A stretch of 64,000 nt of DNA from assembly GCA_002238785.1 (NCBI GenBank), contig MPNA01000005.1, positions 1 through 64,000 of the forward strand. Direction: 5' to 3'. Below are positions 16,330 through 25,336 of this stretch, piece after piece. Below the pieces are notes generated by a model. That model saw nothing but the letters and a program-made list of their open reading frames with translations. It did not search any database and was not told where the DNA came from. Within the stretch, counting starts at the first letter, position 1, and each line of letters begins with the position of its first letter. The translations under genes were made by a program, and so were the position numbers. Origin of the DNA: a bacterium OM1 bin76 (GTDB lineage: Bacteria; Actinomycetota; Acidimicrobiia; Spongiisociales; ZC4RG35).

Positions 16330-19300
16330 GGCGGCCTGATCGCCCAGTCGGTCCGAGGCCCACCGGAAGGCCTTCACATACATATTGCCCGCCGCGTTGC
16401 CGCCCGGCGCCCGTCCGGTGACCTCCTTGTGACGTCTCCCATAGGTGCCTCTCACTCGTTGTTCGACGTCCTCATGGATGATGTTCGGGTTGTCGTCACC
16501 GGCGGATTTCTGGCCCGCTGACCAGGGAGGATTCGCCATTATCACACGGATGTCCCGCTCGTCCTGCGAGGCCGCCCGTAGAGGGTTCTGATCCAGATCG
16601 AGCCTACCGGACATGGTTCCCGCCAGCGTATCGCGCAGAACTATGCCTCCGAACGGACGATACCCATCCTCGAACACCCCGCGAGAGGCGGCAGCCTGTT
16701 CGATCTTGAGAGCGGCGATGTAGTAGGCCAGCAGAACCAGGTCGTTGGCATGCAGTTCCTGTTCGTACTTGCGGGCCGCATCACGATCTGATATGAGCGG
16801 TTTCCCCTCAGCGTCCGCCAGGGTCAGCAATCTCGAGATGAAGGTGCCGGTACCGGTGAAGGGATCGAGGATCTCCACGGCCGGATCGCTCAGGGAATAG
16901 CCAAAATGCTTCCGGCAGGCCGCCTGGGCGCTTCGGAGCATGAAGTCCACCAGAGGAATGGGGGTGTAGACGATGCCGAGACGCGCCACCACCTCGGGAA
17001 CCGCCGATTTGAAGAATCCCTCGTACACGTCCTGAAGTACCTGCAGTTTGGCGGCGGTTGGGTCGGTGTCCTCGGAGACGTCCTCGAACACACTGGCTAT
17101 CCGGTCGTAGGAACGCCGCAGCGGCTCGATCAGATTCTCAAAGTCGATGCCGGTTTCCTCCAACTCTGTCATCACCGAGTCGAGAAACCGCGACACCGGA
17201 TTCTGCTCAGCGAAACTGTGATCGGCGAAGAACGCATTGAAAACGGGAATAGTGACTGCGTGCTGAGCGATCATCTCCGTGGCGTCGGTTTCGGTGAATG
17301 TGGGAATCACGGTTTTCCGTATCCGTTTGGTGAAGGTGGCCAAAGCGGCCGCTGCCTCCCCTTGGCGGGTCCTCTCTCGAATTTCCGACAAGACCCTTTT
17401 ATAAACGCCCGCCGCTTTCTTACCCCATGATGGCCAGTAGTGGCGATCTCCCACCTGCTCCACCAGGACCGAGGCGATCTGGGGCAGTTGGTCGAGCAGA
17501 GTCGGCTGAACCACATCGGAATCATCCGGTTTCTCCTTCGGGGTCTTATCGATCACTCGCACCGGCAGATTCTCGGCCAGTCCGGGAGTGTTCACCTGGG
17601 CGTCGAAACGTTCGTCGTGGGCCCGGAGCGCCCGGCACACCCTCCACACCTGTCGGAAGGCCGAGCCTCGCAGGAACTTTTCGGACTGAAGCGTTTCGCC
17701 GTCGGGCACCAGCACCGGGATCACGATGTAGCCCCGCTGCTTTCCTTCGGCCCGTCTCATCACCCGCCCCACAGCTTGGACTATGTCCACTTCCGACTGG
17801 CGAGGTGCCAGGAACATAACCGCGTCCAGAGCGGGTATGTCCACCCCCTCGGAGAGGCAGCGGGCGTTGGTCAAGACCCGAGCCGTCCCCTCAGGCTGGT
17901 CGGCCCCCCGCAGCCATCGCACCCGTTCGGCTCGTTCGTAGGCATTCTGCTTCCCGTCGATGTGCTCCACGTCCAAGGCCAGCACCTGCTTGCCCCGGTA
18001 CTCGCGGCGTCTCTCATCCTGATAGTTGTCACACACCGCCCGCCAATGCTTCTCGACCAGCTTCGAATTGGCGATCCTGTTGGTGAATGCAATCGCTCGC
18101 TGACAATGGACACTCGGGTTGAGCACTCCAGCGGCGTGATCCCTTTCCACTCCCAGCGTGGTGGGATCGGCCAGAGCATCCCATACACCCACCATCTGCA
18201 CCCAGTCCTCGGCGTTGAGGATCTGCGTGCGGGGGACATCGCCAGCCTTCTCTTGGTACTCCTTCCAGTACTTGTCGTAACTGTCGATGGAGTGACGGTC
18301 GCGATAGGCGATGACCACCACCTCGTAGTCCGACAACAGACCGGCGTCGATGGCGTCACGGAAACTCTGCTGGTAGAGGATCGGCCCATAGAGAAACTGG
18401 TCGTCCATGGAGTACACCTCACCGCCCTTGGACCTCCCGGTACTGGTGTAGATGCGCTGAGTGGCGGTCATGAACAAGCGTCGTTGTGATTCAAGGCGGG
18501 CAGGATTGTGCACCAGTTGGAAGGGGCTCTCCTCCCCGCCTTTGGATCGTTCCACGCCGGTCGTGCGATGCGCTTCGTCGCAGATCACCAGATCGAACTC
18601 GGGTACCCCGAGATACTGCGCCTCGGAAACCACGGGAAGCGATTGGTAGGTGCTGAATACCACAGTCATCGCCTCCGGGGCTTCCCGTTTGAGTTCCGAA
18701 GCGATCTTCTCGGCGTTGGTGGTGACCGGAATGGCAAGCTCGCTAAAGTCCGCGTCCTCGGAGTCTCGGCCCGCTCTGGTGTCCGAACAGACCGCTAGGT
18801 AACGGTGTGGGAGTTCGGGGTCGCGCTGATAGGCCCAGGTACGCATCGTCTGGCCCATCAATGCGATGGACGGCACCAGGTAAAGCACCCGCCCTCCCAA
18901 CCCCACGTTCCGCTCCGCAGCCCACAATCCCACCTCCGACTTCCCCGACCCACACGGCATCAGCACCCGTCCCCGGCTGGAAGCGGTTGCGGCGAACAGT
19001 CCCTTGCGAATCGCCTCCAGCGCTTCTTCCTGATGCGGACGGGGAATGTGACGTTCCTCACCCCAAAGGAGAGACCGGTCGGGGCGCTCGATAAGGTCAC
19101 GCCAATCACCGACCGGCCAGGCATCCAGATCGCCGACGGTTATGACATGTGATGAAGCCTCATTCAGCTTGCGGCGAGCATTGGCGGAGTAATTGCCGGT
19201 GGCGACGAAGATCCGCTCCTTCCACACATCTGCCACCGTGTTGGACAGGAACTTGTTCACCTCGCTGATGCTGACCGAACCCGACTTGTAGAACTTACAT

Positions 19301-19530
19301 TGAATAGCGCACAGCCCGCCCTGCTTCAGTTCACCCACCAAGTCGATGCCGATGTCGACGCCGCCCCGCTGGGGCCACTCCGACCACAACCACAGATTCT
19401 CGAAACGATCCCGATACTGCGGATTGACCAGGAGGGCGTTTCGGATAAGTTTCTCGAACGCCCGCCCACGCTGATACCTGCCGGTGTGGTCGGCTCGCAG
19501 ACGATCGAGCGCCTCAGCAAGATGCGGCAT
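16320..19530 (-). CDS. Type ISP restriction-modification enzyme, nuclease-helicase-methylase body
   Basis: About 1,070 residues. Domains in order: Mrr-like PD-(D/E)xK nuclease (GIDLV with Asp63, then CAIQCKFY with Gln77 and Lys79); superfamily 2 helicase (Walker A RVLMPCGSGKSE near 200, VICDEAHRT, FMTATQRIY, motif VI VQAVGRVMRR); a helical coupler; and an N6-adenine methylase (motif I ILDPFTGTGTF, motif IV VIMANPPWSAG). This single-chain architecture is that of Type ISP enzymes such as LlaGI/LlaBIII, which methylate one strand and cut after head-on translocation. The body plus the distal part plus the displaced domain at 20377-21075 add up to the family's usual length of about 1,600. The gene is broken at the G11 run, and the frame downstream of it is nonsense. 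Confidence 0.88.
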
Positions 19531-19534
19531 ATCT

Positions 19535-19611
19535 CTCCATTCTCCGGCCCAGACCAGACTCTACAGTGTTCTGCAGTACCTGTGACACTTCGCCGACCCC
19601 TGACCGATCGC
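19535..19611. repeat. Direct repeat A, upstream of Type ISP gene
   Basis: From CTCCATTCTCCGG to CTGACCG this segment matches 20316-20390 in the same orientation with roughly three-quarters identity and small gaps; the shared core is CCTGTGACA-TTCGCC. It is the 5' flank of the Type ISP gene (start codon at 19530) and abuts the end of the antitoxin gene. The similarity extends weakly left into the start codons (ATGCCG in both on the minus strand). Confidence 0.7.
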
Positions 19612-19928
19612 TATCGAACGGCGGTCACCTCGAGTTGGACACCCTCGTGCTGCTGGATACGACTGATTACCTCGAACAGGTTGCGGGCGTGGGGATTGCC
19701 GTGCGGTCCGAACATGCGCATGAGACTTTTGGGCTGCTTGTTCGTGAGAGAGCCGAGCTTCTCGAACCCGATGGTGGCATTTATATAGTCGCGCAGCACG
19801 ATCTTGCCCGCATCGACATCCCCTGCCAGCAGGCACTCGATGCCTTCTTTCAGCAACCCTTCTCGAAAGGCCGGATCGCGTCGCGCGCGGGCCTGCACGG
19901 TCTCCTTGAAGTCACGGGTTAGTGGCAT
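19611..19928 (-). CDS. HigA/addiction-module-type antitoxin
   Basis: A 105-residue protein. MPLTRDFKETVQARARRDPA and FREGLLKEGIECLLAGDVDA are the N-terminal segments of the antitoxin partner of RelE/HigB-like 'addiction module killer' toxins, and a helix-turn-helix-like stretch follows (KSLMRMFGPHGNPHARNLFE). It lies directly downstream of the toxin gene, toxin first as in higBA. It should neutralise the toxin and repress the operon. Confidence 0.8.
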   Translation of the reverse strand: MPLTRDFKETVQARARRDPAFREGLLKEGIECLLAGDVDAGKIVLRDYINATIGFEKLGSLTNKQPKSLMRMFGPHGNPHARNLFEVISRIQQHEGVQLEVTAVR

Positions 19929-20260
19929 GCTTCATTCCTCCTGCTGCTTGCGACACTTGTATTCCTGCCAAAGCTCACGGACGTTCTCGATATCCCTTTG
20001 CTGACGCGCTTTGGCCCACCGCCGAGCAGGATTATCAATGCGCCTCCGTCTTTGCCGAAATAGACCCGGTAGCCTGGACCGACTTGTATGCGGCGCTCCA
20101 GCACACCGCTCCCAACACCTTTCACGTTGGACAGGTTTCCCGCCTCCAGGTGGGCAAGGACCGTCCTCACCCTGCCTGCTGCATTGGCGTCGAGACTGTC
20201 GAACCAACGACCGAATGGACTGCGGCCCCAGTAATCGACGTATTCCCTGACCTCCGTCAT
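19919..20260 (-). CDS. RelE/HigB-like toxin, C-terminus frameshifted
   Basis: The first about 80 residues follow the phage-derived Gp49-like/HigB toxin family (FGRWFDSLDANAAGRVRTVL, then GVLERRIQVGPGYRVYFGKD, LIILLGGG). The expected C-terminal helix (AKARQQRDIENVRELWQEYK) is present but in another frame, ending at 19932. Adding one G in the GGG after LLGG would restore it and place the stop 3 bp before the antitoxin start. As written, the frame runs into the antitoxin gene. A natural inactivating indel or a sequencing error are both possible. Confidence 0.8.
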   Translation of the reverse strand: MTEVREYVDYWGRSPFGRWFDSLDANAAGRVRTVLAHLEAGNLSNVKGVGSGVLERRIQVGPGYRVYFGKDGGALIILLGGGPKRVSKGISRTSVSFGRNTSVASSRRNEACH

Positions 20261-20315
20261 ATGGTAACGCCATAGTTACCATAATGCAAAGGCTGGATGT
20301 TCGGCATGCTTCATC

Positions 20316-20390
20316 CTCCATTCTTCCGCCAAGTAGACTCCTCAGCGTTCTGTTGCCCCTGTGACATTTCGCCCCTATGACCGACTACTC
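20316..20390. repeat. Direct repeat B, upstream of toxin operon and overlapping start of displaced ISP domain
   Basis: Second copy of the segment at 19535-19611, same orientation. It forms the 5' flank of the toxin-antitoxin operon on the minus strand, and at its right end contains the ATG (20377) of the plus-strand C-terminal ISP domain. The toxin-antitoxin pair is thus bracketed by the two copies. Confidence 0.7.
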
Positions 20391-21075
20391 TCATCCAACT
20401 CTCGTTGACCTGCCTCCCGAGCAGAGCGACGGCGACAACATCACCGACTGGTGCCTCGACCAATTCCGGGACCAATATGGAGACAACTCCATCACCAAGG
20501 ACGACATCTGGGAGTATCTGTACGGGGTGATGCACGCCCCCGACTGGCGGGAGCGATACCGCCACGACCTGCAGCGCAACCTGCCGCGGGTGCCGTTTGC
20601 GCCCGACTTCGAAGCATTCCGAGCGGCGGGCCGTCGACTCATGGGCCTGCACATCAACTACGAGACCGTCCCCGAATGGCCTCTGACCTGCCTGGTGGAC
20701 GATCAACCCGACGAGGGCGACGCCGACCCCAACGCCTACCGCATCACCCGGAAGAAAATGAGATGGGGCAGAGACGACGTCCGGAAAACCGTTGACCGCA
20801 GCGTGTTCATCATCAACGGCCGGTGCCGCCTGGTCGGCATACCTCCCGAAGCCCACGAATACACGGTGTCGGGACGTTCGCCGCTGGAATGGGCCATCGA
20901 CAGCCTGCGCTGGAAACATAACAAGGCGTCGGGCATAACCGACGATCCCAACGGCTGGCATGCCTGGGCCGAGGAACCGTTCAACCTGATCAGCCACCTG
21001 CGGCGTCTCGTCTACCTCTCAGTGGAGACCGCTCGGATCGTCAAGTCCCTGCCGCCATCCTTGGATCCTTCCTAG
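20377..21075 (+). CDS. Displaced C-terminal domain of a Type ISP restriction-modification enzyme
   Basis: A 232-residue protein. It begins with a short linker, then DNITDWCLDQFRDQYGD, ITKDDIWEYLYGVMHAPDWR, YRHDLQRNLPRVPFAPDF and FRAAGRRLMGLHINYE. These are the C-terminal (target-recognition/LlaBIII-type) blocks that in Type ISP enzymes directly follow the motif seen in the array at 14.9-15.5 kb. Here they form a separate reading frame on the opposite strand, about 0.85 kb past the 5' end of the enzyme body. An in-frame stop lies five codons upstream of the ATG. Either an inversion detached it or it acts in trans. The 73 bp to the next gene hold nothing evident. Confidence 0.8.
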   Translation: MTDYSHPTLVDLPPEQSDGDNITDWCLDQFRDQYGDNSITKDDIWEYLYGVMHAPDWRERYRHDLQRNLPRVPFAPDFEAFRAAGRRLMGLHINYETVPEWPLTCLVDDQPDEGDADPNAYRITRKKMRWGRDDVRKTVDRSVFIINGRCRLVGIPPEAHEYTVSGRSPLEWAIDSLRWKHNKASGITDDPNGWHAWAEEPFNLISHLRRLVYLSVETARIVKSLPPSLDPS

Positions 21076-21148
21076 CAAGAACCTGCGGTGCGACTCAATC
21101 AGAGTTGCCAAACCCTGCCTGCCATCCCGGCTCGGCGCCGCATGCGAG

Positions 21149-22027
21149 CTACGTTGCGGTCCAACCTCTGGAGGGACGGTCGAACCACACATGCACCTGG
21201 CCGGTGCCGGTGGCGTTCTCGTAGTCGGAGAACTGCCGGCCCGGCGCCGTGCATCTTTCACCACCGACCGCGGCGACCATGGCCAGATAATGGCCGAATC
21301 CCGCCTCGGGCTCATGGGGCAGGTAATCGGGCATGGTCCTGATGATCCGGGCATGATCCCCGGCCGCCATCCAGCCCAAACGCTCCTCGTCGGCCGCCCG
21401 AGCCTCTGGGGTGAAAATGTGGACGGGGTCGGATGCTTCATGATCCACCAGTTGCCGCAGCGGCCAGAACCGATGAGTCATTCCCCCGGAAGCCAGCACC
21501 ACCACCCGCCGGTCCAAGGTCGCCACTGCCCGGCCCAGGGCTTCCCCCAGGTGAAGGAAGTCTTCGGTCTCCCCGGTCTGAACCATGCTCACCGACACCA
21601 CCCTCTCACTGCGGCACAGATAGTGAACCAGGTTGATCGTCCCGTAGTGGACCGGCAGGTAGGGGTCGGAGATGGGCGTGCCTTTCACCCCGTTCCCGGT
21701 GACCTCCTCGGCGGCGGCCTCAGCCAAATCGGGGTCCCCCCGGTAGTCATAGGGCAACTGGGAGATGCCGCGGGGAAGTTCTTCGGAGGTATACTTTCCG
21801 CTCCGTCGCTCGTGCGATGCGAAGACGTGCTCCACGGTGGTGTGCCAGTGGGTGTCGAGGATCACGATGGTATCCGGGTTGAGAGCATCCAGCACTTCGG
21901 AACGCAGCCTCCTCAAACCGGGCACCAGGCTTATCTCCTTGCCCTCGTTCAACTCGTATCTCACTTCCCGGGGAAGCATCACCGTCGGAGCGTGGGAAAT
22001 GAGTCCCACTCCCACAATCTCACCCAT
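21149..22027 (-). CDS. Class III extradiol dioxygenase, homoprotocatechuate 2,3-dioxygenase (HpaD)-like
   Basis: A 292-residue protein similar along its length to HpaD of the LigB superfamily. Conserved blocks are GLISHAPTVML, DTIVILDTHWHTTVEH, YTSEELPRG, LPYDYRGDPDLAEAAA, VVVLASGGMTHRFW and the C-terminal ATGTGQVHVWF; the His residues of SHAP, DTHW and MTHR would bind the metal. It likely cleaves a catechol or aminophenol ring to a semialdehyde. It is the last gene of the BMC operon and overlaps the aldehyde dehydrogenase by 8 bp. Subsequent meta-pathway genes (isomerase/decarboxylase, hydratase, aldolase) are absent from the window, so the substrate is open. Confidence 0.8.
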   Translation of the reverse strand: MGEIVGVGLISHAPTVMLPREVRYELNEGKEISLVPGLRRLRSEVLDALNPDTIVILDTHWHTTVEHVFASHERRSGKYTSEELPRGISQLPYDYRGDPDLAEAAAEEVTGNGVKGTPISDPYLPVHYGTINLVHYLCRSERVVSVSMVQTGETEDFLHLGEALGRAVATLDRRVVVLASGGMTHRFWPLRQLVDHEASDPVHIFTPEARAADEERLGWMAAGDHARIIRTMPDYLPHEPEAGFGHYLAMVAAVGGERCTAPGRQFSDYENATGTGQVHVWFDRPSRGWTAT

Positions 22028-23495
22028 AATCGGTCTCCTCTCTCCAGCCTCCGGGGCCGAGAACCGTGTTGTTCAAGTCACAATAGAAGTCAAAGCTGTA
22101 GGCGCCTCCCTCCCGCCCGATTCCCGAGTGGCGGCTGCCGCCGAAGGGCGCCCGAAGGTCACGCACGTAAAAGCAATTCACCCAGGTGGTGCCCGACACG
22201 ATCTGGTCGGACAATCGTTGCGCCCGTTCTGGATCGCCGGTCACCAACCCCGCTGCCAGGCCGTACCGCGTGGAGTTGGCCTGTTCCACCACCTCGGTGT
22301 CCGAAGTGAACGACTGCAGGGTCAGCACCGGACCGAACACCTCCTCGGTCAGGATTTCCGAACCCTGTGGGGCTCCCAAGAACAGGGTGGGGCGATAGTA
22401 GAGGCCGCCCAACTCCCGGTTGGGGCCTCCCCCAAGCACCGGGTGGGCCCCGTCGGCCACCGCTCGCCGGACAAAACCATCGACCCGCTCCAGATGGGCT
22501 CGGGATATCAGCGGCCCCAGATCGGTGTCGGCGGACCGGGGATCGCCCTGCACCAGGTCACCCGCCTTGGCGAGAAACCGGTCCAAGAAATCGTCGAACA
22601 GGCTCTGGTGAACCAACAGTCGGGTGGCGGCCAGACAGACCTGTCCGGCGTTGTCATACTGCTCCACGGCCATCTCCACCGCCATCTCCAGATCGGCGTC
22701 CTCCAGGACCACCAGCGGCGACTTGCCTCCCAGTTCCAAGCTGAGCGGGACCAAGTTGGCGCCTGCCGCGGCGCCGATCAACCGGGCAGTCTCCACCGAA
22801 CCGGTAAAGCTGATCCTGGACACCCGAGGATCGGAGACCAACGCCGCTCCGGCCTCCTCCCCGTACCCCTGCACCACATTGAGGACTCCTGGAGGCAGGC
22901 CCGCTTCTTCGGTGATGTCGGCCAGAAGCGAAGCGGTCAGGGGTGACCATTCCGCCGGCTTCAGCACCACAGTGTTTCCCGCCGCCAGGGCCGGCGCCAC
23001 TTTCCAGGTGGCCAGCATCAATGGGGCGTTCCAAGGCGTGATCAGGACCGTCACCCCCGACGGTTGGTGCGACACCCGGTTGCGATGACCCCGCGTATCG
23101 AACTTGAGGTAGCCAAGTTCCAAGAGAAAATCGGCAAAAAACCGGAAATTGTAAGCCGATCGGGGCATGAGTCCCCGAAGGTTGGACCGGAGCAACGAAC
23201 CGTTGTCCCTCGTCTCCACCGCGGCCAACTCATCAATCCGCCCCTCGATCCCCTCGGCTATCCGATATAGAACCTCAGCGCGTTCCTCTCGGGAGGTCCG
23301 TCCCCAAGACGAGAATGCATCACCCGCGGCCGAAACCGCCGCCGAGGCCTCTTCCGCCCCACCCCGTGCCACCGAAGCCAGATGGGACTCGTCAATGGGG
23401 GACAAATCGGAAAAGGTCCGGGGAGACCCTACCCTCCGACCTCCGATCCAATGATCAATGGCAGTGTCCACACCCGCCACCTCGGCGCTTCTCAT
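22020..23495 (-). CDS. Aldehyde dehydrogenase (HpaE-like, hydroxymuconate-semialdehyde type)
   Basis: A 491-residue NAD-dependent aldehyde dehydrogenase. Key motifs are VLITPWNAPLMLATWKVAPA (cofactor), FTGSVETARLIGAAA, LSLELGGKSPLVVL (general-base Glu) and YDNAGQVCLAATRLLV (nucleophilic Cys). The N-terminal DHWIGGRRVGS and the next-door HpaD-like dioxygenase suggest oxidation of the ring-fission semialdehyde, by analogy with hpaE-hpaD. It starts 15 bp after the dehydrogenase gene. It has no visible encapsulation peptide. Confidence 0.82.
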   Translation of the reverse strand: MRSAEVAGVDTAIDHWIGGRRVGSPRTFSDLSPIDESHLASVARGGAEEASAAVSAAGDAFSSWGRTSREERAEVLYRIAEGIEGRIDELAAVETRDNGSLLRSNLRGLMPRSAYNFRFFADFLLELGYLKFDTRGHRNRVSHQPSGVTVLITPWNAPLMLATWKVAPALAAGNTVVLKPAEWSPLTASLLADITEEAGLPPGVLNVVQGYGEEAGAALVSDPRVSRISFTGSVETARLIGAAAGANLVPLSLELGGKSPLVVLEDADLEMAVEMAVEQYDNAGQVCLAATRLLVHQSLFDDFLDRFLAKAGDLVQGDPRSADTDLGPLISRAHLERVDGFVRRAVADGAHPVLGGGPNRELGGLYYRPTLFLGAPQGSEILTEEVFGPVLTLQSFTSDTEVVEQANSTRYGLAAGLVTGDPERAQRLSDQIVSGTTWVNCFYVRDLRAPFGGSRHSGIGREGGAYSFDFYCDLNNTVLGPGGWREETDYG

Positions 23496-23510
23496 CTATC
23501 CCGCAGTCAC

Positions 23511-24704
23511 TCAGACCGACAAGGCTCGGGCCGCCTCCAAGGAAGCCCGGACTCCCTCACCTGCCTCCCGAAGCGCCCGGTGTTCCTCCTCGGAGAGGCC
23601 CATCTCCCCCACCTCGATCAAGCCGCCCTTACCAAACAGGGCGGGAACACCCAGCACCACCCCTTCCATGCCGTACTCTCCCTCCAACATCACCGACACC
23701 GGGATCATGCCGGCTCTCTGGCCTCGCAGCGCATCCAGCACCTCGCAGATGGCGTGCCCGGGCGCCAGGAAGGCCGATCCGGTCCGGCGAAGCGAAACAA
23801 CTGCCCCACCCCCTCCGATGGTGCCCTCCACACACCGTTGAATCTGCTCGGAGGAAAGCACCCGACCCACCGGCCTTCCCTTTATGGTGGCCCGGGACAG
23901 CACCGGCACCATCTGGGGACCGTGGCGACCCAGGCAGACTGCTTGGACGTCGCGAGGGGACACCCCGGCTTCTCGAGCAAGCAGGTATCTCAGGCGGCTG
24001 GAATCAAGCGTGCCAGCCATCCCCAGCACCTGCTTGCGTCCGAATCCCGATGCCGACAGCGCCTCGACGGTCATCTCATCCAGCGGGTTGGTGACCACCA
24101 CCATCACCGCTTCCGGGGCGTGGGCCGCCACCTCCTCGGCCACCGAGCGGACCACCCTGCCGTTGATGGCGATCAGCCCTGCCCGATCCATCCCCGGCGA
24201 GCGGGGACGCCCGGCAGTGATCACCACCACCTCGGCGTCGGCCAGCAGGCCCGATTCGGACCCACCGCTCACCTTGACCGAAGCCCCGGTAACGCCGGAA
24301 CTGTGCTCCACATCCAGCGCCACCGACGCCGCCAGCCCGGCCACCACGTCCACCAGGGTGATCTCGGCGGCCATGTCCGATGCGGCGGCCAGGTGAGCCA
24401 CCGTGGTGCCCACGTTCCCGGCGCCAACCACCGCCAGCCGGCTCAGCCGCCGCGGTCGCAGGCCCACCGGTGGGTCGGGCGCCATCCAGCGTGGAGCGCT
24501 TCGATACAGCACACGCCGGACTGCGGTGGCCGGATCGACCACTCGCGGTTCCGGGGCAGGCAGGGGGCCCTGCACCAGTTCCAACCCGAATGTGGCTATT
24601 GCCTCCCTGGCCTGCGGGGTGATGATGTCTCCCTGCAGGTAGACGATCTGGCGGCGTCCCTTCTTGACTTCCTCCCGCACCTGGGACTCGCCGATGACAG
24701 TCAT
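23511..24704 (-). CDS. Lactate/malate dehydrogenase-like enzyme with BMC-type N-terminal extension
   Basis: 397 residues from the ATG at 24704 (MTVIGESQVREEVKKGRRQI). The first about 75 residues, including VYLQGDIITPQAREAIATFG, form an extension whose ITPxARE motif recurs in BMC-associated proteins such as EutT; it may be a targeting or assembly segment. From about residue 85 the LDH/MDH fold follows: LAVVGAGNVGTTVAHLAAA, VVITAGRPRSPGMDRAGLI, MVVVTNPLDEMT, and CLGRHGPQMVPV with the catalytic His. It would recycle NADH against pyruvate or oxaloacetate inside the compartment. The 8-bp gap to the BMC-T gene indicates one operon. Confidence 0.8.
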   Translation of the reverse strand: MTVIGESQVREEVKKGRRQIVYLQGDIITPQAREAIATFGLELVQGPLPAPEPRVVDPATAVRRVLYRSAPRWMAPDPPVGLRPRRLSRLAVVGAGNVGTTVAHLAAASDMAAEITLVDVVAGLAASVALDVEHSSGVTGASVKVSGGSESGLLADAEVVVITAGRPRSPGMDRAGLIAINGRVVRSVAEEVAAHAPEAVMVVVTNPLDEMTVEALSASGFGRKQVLGMAGTLDSSRLRYLLAREAGVSPRDVQAVCLGRHGPQMVPVLSRATIKGRPVGRVLSSEQIQRCVEGTIGGGGAVVSLRRTGSAFLAPGHAICEVLDALRGQRAGMIPVSVMLEGEYGMEGVVLGVPALFGKGGLIEVGEMGLSEEEHRALREAGEGVRASLEAARALSV

Positions 24705-24712
24705 GTTCGGCC

Positions 24713-25336
24713 CTACCGGCCTTCCACTGCCTCCACCGCGACCACTGCGGCATCCAAAGCGGTGGAGATATTCTCCTCGGATCCGCTGATGAACAACCGC
24801 CCGTAGCGGCCCACCGCCCGCACCTGCACGATGCTGATCAGCGCCGCTTTCTCGGCGGCGTTGGCGCCGATGGCGATATACCCGGCGGGAGCACACTCCA
24901 CAATGCCCAATGTCTCCCCCGGAACCACCATGCTGCCCCGCCGCCACTTGTTGAGAAGCTGCGCCTGGTAGGGCTCCACCGAGTTGATGCGTTGGACGCT
25001 TTCGATCTGGGGCTTGAGCCGGTCATACATCGACATGCCCAGATGGGCAAGGATGGCCTCTTTGGCCACGGTGATCTCCGACGGAACCCGGGCGCGCAGG
25101 ATGAAAAACCCGAACTCCCTCTCCACGATCTGGCTGGTGGCCTCCACATTGGCAGCTTTGAGGGCAATGTCAACCAAACGGAACACCTCGTTGCCCGGCG
25201 CCATCTCTCCCACCAGCACCGAATCCCCGGCCAGGGGAATCGACCCCTGAACGGTGGCGCCGTTGTAGGCGGCGAACTTGGGCTGCAGGCCGTCCAATTG
25301 GAAGAACGCCCGGATGGTCAGCGAGTTGTCCTTCAT
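24713..25336 (-). CDS. BMC-T shell protein (tandem BMC domain, trimer)
   Basis: A 207-residue protein with two BMC domains. The first (residues about 38-100) includes VLVGEMAPGNEVFRLVDIAL and FGFFILRARVPSEITVAKEA; the second (about 135-205) includes LGIVECAPAGYIAIGANAAE, VQVRAVGRYGRLFISGSEEN and ISTALDAAVVAVEAV. Trimers of this type form pseudohexameric facets, often with a large gated pore for cofactors. Its ATG overlaps the stop of the acylating aldehyde dehydrogenase (ATGA). It is the only BMC-T in the locus. Confidence 0.92.
   Translation of the reverse strand: MKDNSLTIRAFFQLDGLQPKFAAYNGATVQGSIPLAGDSVLVGEMAPGNEVFRLVDIALKAANVEATSQIVEREFGFFILRARVPSEITVAKEAILAHLGMSMYDRLKPQIESVQRINSVEPYQAQLLNKWRRGSMVVPGETLGIVECAPAGYIAIGANAAEKAALISIVQVRAVGRYGRLFISGSEENISTALDAAVVAVEAVEGR

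Noticed and set aside
21191-22309. 372-codon plus-strand frame opposite the dioxygenase
   Set aside because: Antisense shadow; the minus frame matches HpaD along its length.
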